A program made the translations under genes and the position numbers. Below the pieces are notes generated by a model. That model saw only the letters and a program-made list of their open reading frames with translations, ran no database searches and had not been told where the DNA came from. Below are positions 46,940-59,387 of a DNA stretch of 64,000 nucleotides, one piece after another. Every line of letters begins with the position of its first letter. The first letter of the stretch is position 1. Source of the DNA: Rhizomucor pusillus (taxonomy: Eukaryota > Mucoromycota > Mucoromycetes > Mucorales > Lichtheimiaceae); the NCBI GenBank assembly GCA_900175165.2, contig FWWN02000653.1, forward strand, positions 1-64,000. Reading direction: 5' to 3'.

Positions 46940-49900
46940 CTAAGCGTATTCTTCGGCCATAATTAGCAGTACAAGACTGGTCCATCCAGTGAACGGGTGG
47001 CTGCGCAGACCTTTTCCATCTATATCAGAGTACTGCTCCCAAACGTATCCTGTCTTTTTGTAGTCTTTGTACACGGTGGATATAATGTTCTTGCGAAGAG
47101 CCGTGTAAATCTTCTTTGCACGTTCTTGGTATGGTCCAGGAGTGTGCATGTAATTCTTTGACAACACAAACGATGAATATAGATCATTGACTATAATGAT
47201 TCTTCACATAACTACTTACATTGTACAAACTTTGTAGCGTCAAATAGTTAATGTTAATCCAAATAGGACCTCGCCAGTAAATCTCTCCAGTGCGGTATTT
47301 AGGATCAGAAGCTGAAAGAGACCGCAAACCGTACGGTGACCAAAGTTCTTGCTCATTTTCCATTAGGTCGAAAATTGCTTCGAGCTTCTCAGAGTCTGGA
47401 GGCAGCAAACCCAATGTCATGGGCAGAAGGGATAGATATCCCTTGTGGCAAACGTGAACAGGCTCGCCTAATCCAATGTTGGCATAACCGATGGGTTATG
47501 ACATTGCCCATGAATCTCACTTACCGTTTTCGATTGTCTGGTCACAAAATGCACGTTGTTCTTCATTCCAGTGAAGCGCGTCCAAGTTAGCCAGCATATC
47601 TGCTTCGATTTTGCGATACTCTGTAACATCCGCAGAGTATTCTGGACCGAGATATCCAGCAATATCTTTGAGCAAGCGCGTTGCAAATGCCATCCAAGAT
47701 AACAGGTCCGCATGTAGCTCTCCAACGTTCGGCGGCTCGCCTCTGGGATAATCATCCAGTCCAGACGTCAGAGTGTGTTCCGCTGAGCGGCCACGCCAGC
47801 GATAAGCTTCTTGGCTGGGAGCCGTGCGTCCAAAGCGCTCTAGATGTCCTCTTTGGGTTGCTCGGAACCACTGCCAATTGAGACGCAGCTTCGGGTATAC
47901 GGATTGGAGCCAGGCACGTGCGAATGTTGGGTTATCAAGATGCAGAGTGCGCAAGACTGCAGGATCTTCAAAAGTTGAGAATGTAAAAGGTTTCTGGTCT
48001 TCTGTGACAAACATTTCGTGCTTTGATAGTCGATCCACATAGCGCTTGATAGCCAAATAGAGCGTTGGTGGATTGGCATAGTGTGGAAATTGTGTCTGAA
48101 ACTCAGGGGGCACCTTGCTTCGAGCTTCTTCGCCAAGGATCTGCTCGCGACCAACCCATCCATTCTCATCAATTAACGAGACCCAATGCTTGATAATATC
48201 GAGACTATATCCTGTGTTGGAGCAGACAATTATAGTTACAAGCACATTTGATTTCACTATACCTTAGATCATTGTCCCACTTTCCAACAAGCAATTGATG
48301 GAAGCCTTCGTCCCTATAAAAATCGTTTTTTAGTCTCATTAGGTGCACATGAAACGAAAGAGTCCTGTGGCGCCTTTGTTGACATACCAGTAGAATCCGC
48401 GCGGGAAAAATGGACGGCTCGGTGTAGCAGTAAACAATGTATGCGGTGCATCCAGCTTCGGATCAACGGGTTTATCTTCAAAGTTCTCTTCGTCTTGCAT
48501 GGGGGGATGCGATCGATCTACAACCGATGAACCATAAAAGTATCCAATGCCACCAAGCATGTTGCTCAACAAGAACTGTGCAAAAGAAACTTCTTTTTCC
48601 TTGAAACCTTTCTCCCTGAGATGGAAGGTATCTTCGAACCGTGCATCGAATTCCTGTGCCTTGCGGGCCAACCCTGTGCCGATTGATTCGGCTTTGACAA
48701 ATTGGTAAATATTTTCTGGTATCGGCGCGCTGCATGTAATCATATGATTGAGTATTTACCAGAAATTTTGTTTGGAGAGCTGTTAGAGTTGAAAATGATA
48801 TCAAACTAATGCAATCGGATGCTTGAGCACCGACTCGTTTCGATAGGCTTGCAAATGCCTCATTTTACCTGGAATTCGCCCTTGAAGACCTTTTGGAATG
48901 CATAAAAATTGGCAACCTCGTCCTCTTCTTCGATCAACGTATTCTCCAGAGTAAAGTAGCCAAAAGGCCGAGAAATAGTATCTTGCTCCATCCCAGGGGT
49001 AACTCGACTTCGAGCAGCATTCAATAAGCGTTGTATTATAATATCTAAAGCGAAAAATGTCAGTCCACGGGGGAAGCTTACACTGCATTAAATCTGATTT
49101 TACCTTTTGCTTTCCAGACTTGGCCCTCTCCAACCTCGCAACCCCACCACTGCGTCCGAGAGAGGTCCTGATGGATGCCTTCGGGTGATTCGTTCAATGG
49201 ACCTTTCAAGGTCAATTGAGTGCGACTGGAAAGCAAATCCTAACGAGATATAGCAAATTACCGTCCAAAATTTGGATTTCAAAATCGCCAAGCTGAGGGG
49301 TATCGCCTTCTAGCATCACAGGTGATTGCAGACCCTGTATATTTATTAGTTCCATTGGATATGCCGAGTCCGGCCTGATCTCTTAGAGTACCTTTTTCGA
49401 GATTTTACTGACAATATCCATGCTGCCTTCGCCTTCCAAACCGACGTAGAATATTACACTGGTCAAGGACGGAACTGTAGAATCATATAATTTTAATGTC
49501 ACAAACAAGGGAAAAAACATAGCATATGCATTGCTTTACCATTTTCATTGATTGGTGTTCCTCTTACTCGTACTCCCCAGCTGCCGCCTATCAAATCCAA
49601 TATGTCTAGTCTACTACCATTTCCAAAATGAGGCGACAGCTATCCTTACCGTGTAATCCTCCAGGGATCTTGATGAACTCTGTGGTTAATTCAATATTGC
49701 AAGGTCCATCCTTGATTTTTTGCGAAGCGTATTCACGTCCATCATGCTTGTGATAACCATATCCATTTATGCCGTCGCCTTGGTCGCAGGCGTGGCGTGC
49801 CCCTGAAAGTAGCAGTTGTATAAGAATTTAAACTTTCATAGGGCCTAGCCTTTACTCACGCTGGAAGCCCTGAACATGGCTCGCATCGAACCACATTAGA

Positions 49901-50088
49901 CCTGTCATTACCGATTCAGGTATACGCGGTCGAGTACCAAAGTACAGGTTGGGACGGTAGGTGCCCCACAGCAAGGACGCGTTTGCCGCTTGACCTGCAG
50001 TGGCAACGAGATGGGCTTCATCGCTGCTTTGGGCACACACGCTAGTGAGCAGCAGCGGCCCAAGCAGCAGTGCCTTCCACAATCTCAT
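46940..50088 (-). CDS. mannosyl-oligosaccharide glucosidase (glucosidase I, GH63)
   Basis: It removes the outermost glucose from the N-glycan precursor in the endoplasmic reticulum. The first exon encodes a signal sequence (MRLWKALLLGPLLLTSVCAQ) and then the GH63 N-terminal domain (LLWGTYRPNLYFGTRPRIPE, GLMWFDASHVQGFQ, GGLHGGSWGVRVRGTP). The catalytic (alpha/alpha)6 barrel carries SRPFFPRGFYW, SLIDENGWVGREQILGEEAR, SGLDDYPRGEPPNVGELHAD and YRTGEIYWRGPIWININYL. The last block is YVWEQYSDIDGKG, holding the WEQY catalytic-region motif. At least ten short exons are read. Most characterised glucosidase I enzymes are type II membrane proteins; here the N-terminal hydrophobic stretch looks cleavable. 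The end is MAEEYA. Confidence 0.93.
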
Positions 50089-50308
50089 CTTTTTGCTTGA
50101 GGAGCAAAAACTACACTCGCACGCACCAAATGCGATTTAATTGATTCAAGACCCGTCGTCGTCAAACGAAAGCATTTTTTCATTTAATGCGATCCACGCG
50201 GCAATGAGAAATAATACACAGATGAGATTGAGAAACGACGAAAAAACAAGGAAGCAAGATTGTTGTTGTTGTTGATTGACTATGTATACATATACTGGTA
50301 AGCAAATT

Positions 50309-50871
50309 TTACTGCTGTTGCTGCTGCTGTTGCTGCTGCTCGGCCAACAGCTTCTCGTATTCCCTCTGTCGTTCGTTCAAAACAAGCTTAATACGTGCCA
50401 TGGATTTTCGAACCTGGTTTTCAGGGCATGCATTTAATACCCCATTCTCGCAACGGATATTTTCAGTAAAAAGAAGTACCTTCTTCATACGATCGCTGTT
50501 GTCGAAAACGTCGGTGGATAATTGCTGTCTACGAGCTTCTCCTCGCTGTGTTGCCAGGACATTGCGTTCCTTGAGCAACACGTACCAAAGCTTGTGCAAA
50601 TCTTCAAATGACTTTTGGCGAAGTTCTTTGGCGGTCCATGAGCGACCTACACCGAGAAAAGTTCGAGTTAGAACCAATAAACGTCGGGCAGGCCAAAAAT
50701 GTCAAAACTGATCGCACCTGTCGTAATCCTCTTTGGTAATGCTTCGCCGTTTTCAAAGAATTGGTATAGGCCCTTTGCAGGTGCTGGAGTCTCTGACAGT
50801 GCTGGACGCACAGTGCTGATTAGACGTGAGGAAACTGCAACGGTGGATCGTGTAAACTTTTGCAGCAGCAT
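50309..50871 (-). CDS. mitochondrial large-subunit ribosomal protein uL29m (MRPL4/MRPL47 family)
   Basis: The N-terminus [20 protein letters not shown] is Arg/Ser-rich with few acids, a typical mitochondrial presequence. After [18 protein letters not shown] an intron leads to [20 protein letters not shown], then [20 protein letters not shown], the conserved uL29m core. The C-terminus [20 protein letters not shown] is also typical. The protein ends in a nine- to ten-residue Gln run (CAG/CAA repeat), a local expansion not required by the family. The gene is divergent from uS3 and head-to-tail with the glucosidase gene. Confidence 0.88.
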
Positions 50872-51386
50872 TTCTGTAAAGAGAAGGCGATGCCTTTATT
50901 TACAGCCACCAAGGACGATGTTTGTCAGTTCAAAGACAGCGTCGGTCATAATTGCACAAAAACGAATGCAAAATGCACACAGTATATGCGTGTGATTTTA
51001 CTGTGTAGTGTATTCAAGTAAGAGGAAACGTCCTATAAACATAACAATTCTTTTTTACTTATTATATCTTGACACGTTGATGTTCTACGACTCTCTAGCT
51101 CCCATAATTATCGACCTTGCTGTATTCACGATATCTATTTTCCGCCCTATGCCTTCCTTGCTCTCCTAAGAGCTTCTGCTAGAGAAATAAACATGTAATT
51201 CTTCTAGCATATATCAATGGACGGATTTTTGTTCGACAATTAGCGTGAAGCAACAAAGAATATACCATTTGCAAGCGGAAAGCTACAGCGCAGAAATAGT
51301 GTACTCATAAGCGTACTGAGTTTCAATTGTGAGTGGGTGATCTTGAGAGGATCCTGCAGCAGTCGATAGCTCCCCCTCTTGCAAAA
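50872..51386. other. divergent promoter between uL29m and uS3
   Basis: About 500 bp holding promoters for two ribosomal-protein genes, one mitochondrial and one cytosolic. No coding frame is seen. Confidence 0.5.
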
Positions 51387-52402
51387 ATGGCAGCAGTACA
51401 GATCACCAAGAAGAGAAAGGTAACACATCTTTGCAAGAGAGAAGGGGCAGAATAGATGACAGATTACATGGATGGAATGGATGGATCAAAAAAATCGGCA
51501 AAGGACTGGAAGTAACTGACGAGCAATTTCTATATATCTGCGCTGTCCATAATCGCATTTTCTGAATTTACCATTAAATTCAGTTCGTAAGTGTCTAGTT
51601 GAATGGCTTTGTTCATTGTTACGCCCGTTTGATTCTAAATGGTCTTCAATAGGTTGCTGACGGTGTCTTTTATGCTGAATTGAACGAGTTCCTTACCCGT
51701 GAATTGGCCGAAGACGGTTACGCTGGCGTTGAAGTCCGTGTCACTCCTGCACGCACCGAGTACGTGAATGGAAAACAAATGAGGAGATAGAGCAGTATTG
51801 ATCGATATGTATTTTGCAACAGAATCATCATCCGCGCCACCCACACCCAAAACGTCCTCGGCGAGAAGGGTCGCCGTATCCGTGAACTCACCTCCCTCGT
51901 TCAAAAGCGTTTCCGCTTCGCCGAAAACACCGTCGAACTTTACGCCGAGCGTGTCCAGAACCGCGGTCTCTGCGCTATCGCCCAGGCCGAATCCGTCAAG
52001 TTCAAGTTGCTTAACGGTTTGGCTGTCCGCCGTGCCTGCTACGGTGTCGTCCGCTTCGTTATGGAATCTGGTGCCAAGGGCTGCGAGGTTGTTGTTTCTG
52101 GCAAGCTCCGTGCTGCCCGTGCCAAGGCTATGAAGTTCGGTGACGGTTTCATGATCCACTCTGGTCAGCCTACCCGTGACTTTATTGTCACCGCTGTTCG
52201 TCACGTCTTGCTTCGTCAGGGTGTCCTCGGTATCAAGGTCAAGATCATGTTGGACAACGACCCCACTGGCCGCCAGGGTCCTCGCAACCCTCTTCCCGAT
52301 GTCATTACCATCTTGGAACCCAAGGAAGAGACCCCTATCACCGAAGCTATCACTCAGGACTTTGGCAGACCCGCCGAGCCCGCCCAGCCTGTCGAAGCAT
52401 AA
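51387..52402 (+). CDS. RPS3: 40S ribosomal protein uS3
   Basis: A component of the small-subunit head at the mRNA entry channel. Exon 1 (51387-51419) encodes [11 protein letters not shown]. The next large exon begins at 51653 with [20 protein letters not shown]. The invariant Phe between KRK and VADG is supplied by the three bases TTC at 51584-51586, which are flanked by perfect AG and GTAAGT sites. The KH domain is [20 protein letters not shown] with the GxxG loop (EKGRR). The C-domain is [20 protein letters not shown] to [13 protein letters not shown]. The last intron is inside ARTE/III. Codon use in the third exon is strongly biased to C-ending codons, as expected for a highly expressed gene. 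Confidence 0.97.
51584..51586 (+). other. RPS3: candidate 3-nt microexon of RPS3
   Basis: TTC bounded by ...AAATTCAG and GTAAGT. It splits what would otherwise be one 233-nt intron into introns of 164 and 66 nt, and restores the Phe that eukaryotic uS3 has at this position. Without it the protein would read KRKVADG. Confidence 0.6.
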
Positions 52403-52591
52403 AAATAAAAAGGTGTTGCTTTGTCCTTTGCCGTTTTTCTGTGTAATGCTTGGTTCTGCATAAGTTTCCCGTTCTGTGCAGCCGTATGTGCTCCATTCGC
52501 AATTTATGGCATCGATTCTTAATGGCTTTGTAAAAGAGAAAAATCTATGCACTTGAATATTCTTTGTTTCGGTAGAGCGAACGGTCAAATT

Positions 52592-55500
52592 TTATTCTGT
52601 CGAAAGGAGCGGTTTAAATTTTCCTTTGAGAATAGCTTCATCGTTGAATAGCGTCTTTAGAATGTGCAACAGCTGCTGTTCACGTTTCCTGCTAGTTTTG
52701 CTAATCACAGCCGCCTCCATCTCCTCCGACTTGGATTGCGCCAACTGGATAACAGATTTTGGTATATCAGCCAGTCTAGCGACGTTCAAACTAAAACGAT
52801 CGAGAATACTTAATCATCAGGTCATAGCTAGTGTATAGTCTCCTCTTACCCATAGCTTCTCATTGCAACACCGCGGACAAGTTTGTAAAGGAAGATGACA
52901 CTTGTAAAGTCTCCCTCCTTGTTTTCCAAGAAGCTCATATGCCCATTCGTGGTCGATTCAGAGTACTCGCTTGCTAGCTCAGCAAGGAAAGGATAGTGCG
53001 TGACAAAGAGCGTAATAGATTTCACCTAACGTTTCAAGTCAGATCAGAATCGACAAAGTCACAGCAGTGATGCAAAATATGTATACCTTTGTAATGAAAT
53101 GCTTAAGCACGGCGTAAGCAATAGCCATTCCATCATGTGTACTGGTGCCTCGACCGAGCTCATCCAAAATAACCAGCGAGCGTGGCGTCGCTTGCTTCAT
53201 TATATCTGATGTCTCATGTAGTTCCACCATAAAAGTACTCTCTCCAGCCAGCATATTATCAAGCGCACCCATTCTAGCAGCATCGCAAGTGTCAGGAGCC
53301 TTCAATTAATCCTAACAGCTTACGGTACATACCTCGTATACACCGCATCTAAAACGCCTAGCTCCGCAGATTCGGCAGGGACGTACGAACCAATCTGTCC
53401 CATGATGACTATCAGCGCGACTTGTCTTATGTACGAGCTTTTGCCTACGTCGTCGTTATCAGTTTAAATTGACGTTCATTCAAAGATTCCTTGTGAGCAT
53501 ACCTCCCATATTAGGACCCGTCAACACCATCGTCCTATACCGGTTTACCTATCGAACGACAGTCAATGATACAAATGTCAATCATAGAAACTGTTTTTTT
53601 TTTACTTGCATCAAAATCAATGTCGTTCGGTACATATAAAGTACCCAGTAATTTTTCCACCATAGGATGCCTGCCCTTTTTCACTTTGATCTTCGCTTCT
53701 TTGGAAAATGTAGGCTTCACGTAGTTCGGTTGATTAGCCACGGTAGCCAAGGAAAAGAGACAATCAAGTTGTGCCAACGCAAGGACAATGTCGCGAAAAG
53801 ATTCGTATTTTTCGGATATCTCTCTATGTATCGTCAGTTTTCTTGCGACATGCCTTAGCCCCACTTAATAATCTACGTACGCTAAAAATTTTCGATACGC
53901 ATCCTCACAGGCAATGGTCAATCTTTCCTTGTGTTGCTCACGTTCCTTCAATTTGGTCAACAGAAATGGGGTATGGAATCGCGATACGGCTTTCGTTCCA
54001 CTGATTTTGATCCATTCGCGAGGCACCTTTTTCACGAACGTATTTTTGACTTCCAAAAGATACTACTCAACTCTGTTAATGATTGTCGTTATTGTCGTAT
54101 TCTCTTTTGCTTGATTACCTCTATGCCAGCTACGTGTACGAACTCCAAGTTCGTGATACCCGTTTGCTTCCTTTCTGTCAACAAGTAATCTTTAAGCTCT
54201 CTTTCAACGTTGGCAATATCCTGAAATTTTTCTAGGTTATTGTCTAGAACATGTCGCGAAGGATAAGAATGCATACTTGCCTGTTTGTGTTGCGGTATCT
54301 CGGGCCATTTCTCTTCTGAACGCAAGAAATCGATTTTGCTCTCGGCATCCGGGTCAATGACCGTTAGAAATGACAGTACATCTTCTCGTATCGTTGGTAA
54401 TTGATCAAATATTCGGTTCAAAAGAGATGATCTGAATTTGTATCCTTGCACATTTTGGCAGCTATTTGCTATTCGAAGCAAAGCATTCAAGATCTGCACT
54501 ACTTCAGATTGCGAAGACTACTTTGGTCAGTACCTGGATTCTGCTTCAGATAACTCTTGACTTTTTGCATACCCTTCCGTAATGTATACGCGAGAGCCCT
54601 TTCTCAATATCTGGAAGTTGTTTTAATAATCCTTGTGCTTTTGCCTTTTTTGGATTGTCTGTTGTCATTAACTCATCGACAGCATCGATGCGTTCGTTTA
54701 GTTGTCTACAGAATAAAGCGTTATTGAATGAAAAAGTCAATAGTATTATTGCTTCAACTCACGCAACGTCCACCAATGGCCTTCCAACCCATTTTCGTAA
54801 CAAGCGCCTACCAAAGCGAGTGCTTGTATGATTTAGGATCCAGAAAAGCGATCCATGTTCACTGTAATCTGTAGAGTTGCGATATATCTCCAAATTCGCC
54901 ATTGTGTTGCCATTCAGTAGCATATGGCTACGAGAAGAGAAATGCGTAAAATACTTGGTAAGCTTTAAAGCATGCTGGAGCCCGAATTCAGACAAGTATC
55001 GTAAAATGGCCGCAAGTGCCTTGCTGAAAAGCAGTTAGTAGAGATATTATCAAATCAAAATTCAATAGATAGACTTACATGACTGCATCGGGAAGTTTTA
55101 GAATTTCCACAAATAGGACATCTTTGCAGCCTATGGTTAATATTCAGTGATAGTATGTGCTTGATTTGTGCCATATTTACCGTGCTGGACATTTGAGTTT
55201 TGAACGTGTATCTCCCGCGTATAAAAGTCGGACACGTATGTGAACGCAGCGTTGTAGTCGGTGCAAAATGTATCGTTCTCTGGCATACGTTCCACTCGCA
55301 CGGATTCTCCAAAGGCCGTCGTTCTGATATTCAATGCATTAGAAAAAGCCTGGCTATACGCTATGCATCATCATCATCATCATTTACCTCTGTAAAGATA
55401 CATGCTTAATAACTTTTTCGGTAGCAGTGCTCAGACTTTGAGGTAGCAATAGCTCGCAAGGTTCGATGTGCAAGATCCTTGTCTCCAACTCGGAGCGCAT

Positions 55501-56668
55501 ATATCCATCGTCGAACACATCGTATACAATGTCGCCTGTTGCTGGTTGCACTGCCTGGATATTGTATTAACATTCTCATCTCTGCAAAAGTCTCCGACGG
55601 TGCCATACCACTAGGCCAATTCGCACACGTTCGTCAGATCCTCCGCCGCCTCTCTTTTCTTCAACCGCACACAGTAAGTAGCTTGTAGAACTTGTTGGAG
55701 ACTCTTCGTCTAACTCTGAGGTCGCCATCTCATCCACGAATGTGCCTTTTGTATACAAGTGCTTGAGTTCCCTTCGAAAGGGACCACCCTTATTTTCACC
55801 TGCAGCCTTGAGGGCTGCGGTTTCCGTCTGGCGAACTACGCCAACTTTGTATCCAGCATGGACCAGACTGCAACTAGTTAGCAACATACGCTTCAGGTTA
55901 TTAGCTAAAATTTTGTATAACTCACCGGCGGACATGCACGGATAAACGATGTGTGGGTATACTAGCTACGTAGAAGTTTCGATCAACAAAGTGAGCAATG
56001 TGGAGAACACGAGATGCAATCTAAGATATGCGTGATCAGTAAAACTAGCTTGTAAGAATGGGAAACTCGAGATTTACTACCTTTGCATCCTCTCCAAAAA
56101 ATCGAAACTTGTACCCGACTTCGATGACAAGCAGTACGCCCGGGTACTTTTCTTTGAAATGCAAGACTTGCAGTTCCAACGGGGACCATTTCTTCTGTCC
56201 AGGGCCAATCGCACTGGGAGAACCAGCATCCACATCAACATCCATTTGCTCGCCGTCGAGTTTTCTTCGCTTTTGTACTCTTTCCTCGAGTTCTCCAAAC
56301 TTTTGCACGAACAGGGCATGTCGCCTTTCTTTCTCTATGTCAAAAGGTTCCTCTTCTGTCTTTGCCTCTGGATCATATGTATATCGTTTTTCGAGTCGAC
56401 GAGGTGTCGGCGACGGCGACGACGACGACGATGATGATGATGATGCAGTTGGCGTAGCAGCGGGTGGCGCTGACAAGGTGGAACTCATTGTGATCGGTGG
56501 GCTATTGATCGCGTCTTCTGCATCTTGACCGCTTCTATCTGTTTGCTTCTCTTATCGAAACAGGTTCCTTATTTCTAGCTTGAAGCGAGTTCGACGTTTA
56601 CCTTGATCACCAGAAGAGCGTGCCTTTTTAGCGAAGAACGAATTGAGAGTTAATTGTCTTTTGCTCAT
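52592..56668 (-). CDS. MSH3: DNA mismatch-repair protein MSH3 (MutS family)
   Basis: MSH2 partner in MutS-beta, which recognises insertion/deletion loops. The start [20 protein letters not shown] is a PCNA-interacting (PIP) box. The mismatch-binding domain has [20 protein letters not shown] and [13 protein letters not shown], then [17 protein letters not shown]. These are MSH3-type, not MSH6-type. The lever and clamp follow in many short exons ([35 protein letters not shown]). The ATPase has [20 protein letters not shown] (Walker A, rebuilt across an intron), [12 protein letters not shown], and [20 protein letters not shown] (Walker B and signature). The C-terminus [18 protein letters not shown] is the helix-turn-helix dimer region. 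All motifs are intact. It is the last full gene before the transposon-rich end. Confidence 0.94.
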
Positions 56669-57263
56669 TCAGTCGGAAGCGAGCAAACCGAAGTTCGCAG
56701 CGCGAGATCTCATGCAGTAGAAAAATTATTTCATGCATTTCTGCGGACTAACTTTATTTATATCGTCTTCCACGCTGCGGGAAAGTTGTGGTGTAAAAGA
56801 AAAAACACATGTGTCCAAAAGGATCGCATTTTGGGAAGGGTGGCACCGATTTGCACCGGGGGTCATTACAATCATAAGCAAAACAGAACAAAAGAGGAGA
56901 TCTATCGATATCAGAGACATGGTGGAAGGAAACCTCGATTATAACCGAGACAGAGAACAAGGAGCTACATATCGCATCAGAGCAGATGATGGAAGGAACC
57001 TCGACTTGATAAGACAAAGAAAACAAAATGCAGAGATTCATAGACGCCAGAAACGACGTCGAAAGACGTGACTTGATACGCAAAAGAAAGCAATGGAGAA
57101 GATTTCATAGACACCAGAGCACGTGATTAGCTCAAGGTTCAGCTTGGTAAAGCACAGACGACAGTGTAGAGATATTCATAGGCATACTTTATCCTACCAT
57201 CAAGCGGTCAATCGATTGTATATTAAAATGAGCAGTATTCCTAGCCTACCTTCTTGATTGTCT
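56669..57263. other. start of mobile-element-rich region
   Basis: A plus frame (56733-57071) is open but unrecognised and consists partly of tandem repeats (see next entry). No supported gene. Confidence 0.4.
56880..57125 (+). repeat. diverged tandem repeats of about 67-72 bp
   Basis: Three to four units are visible. In translation they read like DGRNLDLIRQRKQNAEIHRR and ERRDLIRKRKQWRRFHRH, with an older, weaker unit DYNRDREQGATYRIRAD before them. The last unit is shifted by one base relative to the previous frame. Confidence 0.6.
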
Positions 57264-58620
57264 TCATTGATTTCTGTGAGGGATTTCCTTCGGACACAAC
57301 AACCTACCCTTCCGAAAGTTGTCTCGAACAGTGCAACGTCTAATTTGTTGACTTGTTGATTTGAAAACTATGAAGAACTGAAACAAGCTGCTCAGGTCAT
57401 TGCGCGTTGGGATGGCTATGCTGTTACGACGAAGGCCAGCCGCGTTCGTCACTTGTATCCGCATTGTCGCTGTGGAGGAACTTCCTGCAACCACCATAAT
57501 CTGGCCGCTGCCACCCGTCAAGGTCAAGCGCGATTCGTTAATACGCTAGATCATTTCGGATGATATGGATGTTGTGTTCGAGGCCATGACATTCTGAATA
57601 TGTTGTGTCTGAGGACCTGTGCTCGCTGGGCTTATATGTTGTGTCCAGAGAGAAAATCTTTTGTCCGAAAGAAATCCCTTCTGCGAGTGAAAGAGAAGGA
57701 AGAGAGAAAGGACAGGGATCTTGTCGTTTTATGCTCATGGCAATATAAATTCTGCTATCAGAAATGGCCCAAATGGCTATATGTATTTAACCGACTTGAG
57801 CCCCACGAATCAACCGTTTTATCAGGTATACAAAGGTATATCTTCGAGATCAATGGAAACCGAATTCAGATGGAATACCACAAATGTGGAAGCGATATTA
57901 AAATATGGAGTTGGGTTTCACTCCACAAGATTAGTGATACCCGTAATATACAGGCTCAATTCATTGCCATAAATTCATATCATTATCCGGAACCGCGTCT
58001 TGGCGCAATGAAAAGGGCCGATTCTGGGAGTACAGTATTGATCCGTAAAACAGAGTTCAAAACTTTATATCTTCAAACGATGTTTTGGATGCTCCTCCGC
58101 TCCGCCAAGAAACGCCAATGACTTTGGGGAAACAGATGCTCAATCCATATCGTACAATTCAATGTAGTATTTAAAACAGATGTTGGATGCTTCTTGCGTC
58201 ATGGAAGACACCAATGATCATGGAATACAGATGCCTGGTCCCATAAGGGTAAATTTTCCTCTTTATCTGCAGACAGTGGTGGATTCCTTCTTGCGTCGGT
58301 TGTTGAATATCCAAAAACTTTCAAGTCCCAATCCTCAGATTGGTGTCTGTTCTGTAAATCATCAATTCAACTGTACTCGCCTTGAAGCTTTAGACGATGC
58401 GTAAAAAACCCAGAAAACGTTTGGGGTCGTCGTCAAAGCTGATTGGAATCAGGCATTTGTCCTCTCTCAACATTGCAAAAACTCCAGGTGCTGGGCAGCT
58501 GACGCTCCAAAGTCGTATATCCGTCGATATGAATCGTTACTTAGTATGGATGATCGCCAATGTTTTAACAACATACTGTGAACATGCCAAAATCAAAGCT
58601 TTAGTCTCGACATGACATCA
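57264..58620. other. coding-like fragments, no intact gene
   Basis: Plus-strand fragments look protein-like: around 57390-57540 (HLYPHCRCGGTSCNHHNL) and 57740-57970 (GPNGYMYLTDLSPTNQPFYQ, FRWNTTNVEAILKYGVGFHS). Frames change and stop, so this is probably a broken mobile-element ORF. I know no family for it. Two diverged ~80-bp copies follow each other at about 58070-58245. Confidence 0.4.
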
Positions 58621-58688
58621 AAGGATGCGTATCTGTAGACATATGCCCCTGTTTTCAGCATCGATACTGCTCCAAACATGCCCTTGCA

Positions 58689-59242
58689 TTAGGGAATCAG
58701 GCTTGTCAACGAACTTGTCTTGTTCGGGACCTTCCAGCTTACATCACATCTTGCCGTTGCAGATGTCGTACATTGCACCAGGTCTTGTCGGTCGATTGCG
58801 CCAGTGTTCAATATCTTCAAGAAATCCTGGTTAAGTACCATGCGTTCCAAGGTTTGTGTGATGGACATGTATGCGTATACTTTCTTGGCAAGCCAGTGAT
58901 CTTTACCGGCCTGCGCAAAGAGGGCGTTGTCACATGGAAGAGCTCTTGATGGATTGGGATGGTTTGGATACTGGACATGATCACAGTAGACGCTTCTGGG
59001 CATTTCCTTGCAGCAAACCCTATGACAATCGAGCAGACGACAAAGTAATTGGCACCGTTGAAGACCTCATTGATACACGAGAACTTTTGTAGGGTCACCA
59101 TGGAGGTAGGGAAGATGAACTGTGAACCAAAAGCCACGAGGAGGATGTTCAGGAACTCGAGAAGCAGTTCACCAGCATTGCGAGAGAGATAGCGCTCCTG
59201 GAAGAGGATGAAGAAAAATACAGAGAACTTTGAAAAACCCAT
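58689..59242 (-). pseudogene. frameshifted remnant of a Tnp2-like transposon ORF
   Basis: The upstream frame (59242 to about 59000) reads FQERYLSRNAGELLLEFLNI and CINEVFNGANYFVVC. The downstream frame continues with CDHVQYPNHPNPSRALPC and WLAKKVYAYMSITQTLERMV. Together these resemble the cysteine/histidine-rich middle part of large Tnp2-type transposon proteins that are common in Mucoromycota genomes. The two parts lie in different frames and stops close both ends, so the element is dead. The assignment comes from recall of the family pattern and has not been searched. Confidence 0.5.
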
Positions 59243-59387
59243 CTGGCATATGACATCGGTGAGTGCACATTATCGACATGATCGTATTTTACAAATCTTT
59301 ACTGCTGTTATCGTTAGGAGCGTTGGTATCCGTAGCATCGTGTGTAGCAGACACAACAGAGACTGAAGTGTCCGGCTCGATGAATTA

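Noticed and set aside
51635..52588. 317-codon minus frame
   Set aside because: Antisense shadow of the strongly codon-biased RPS3 exon.
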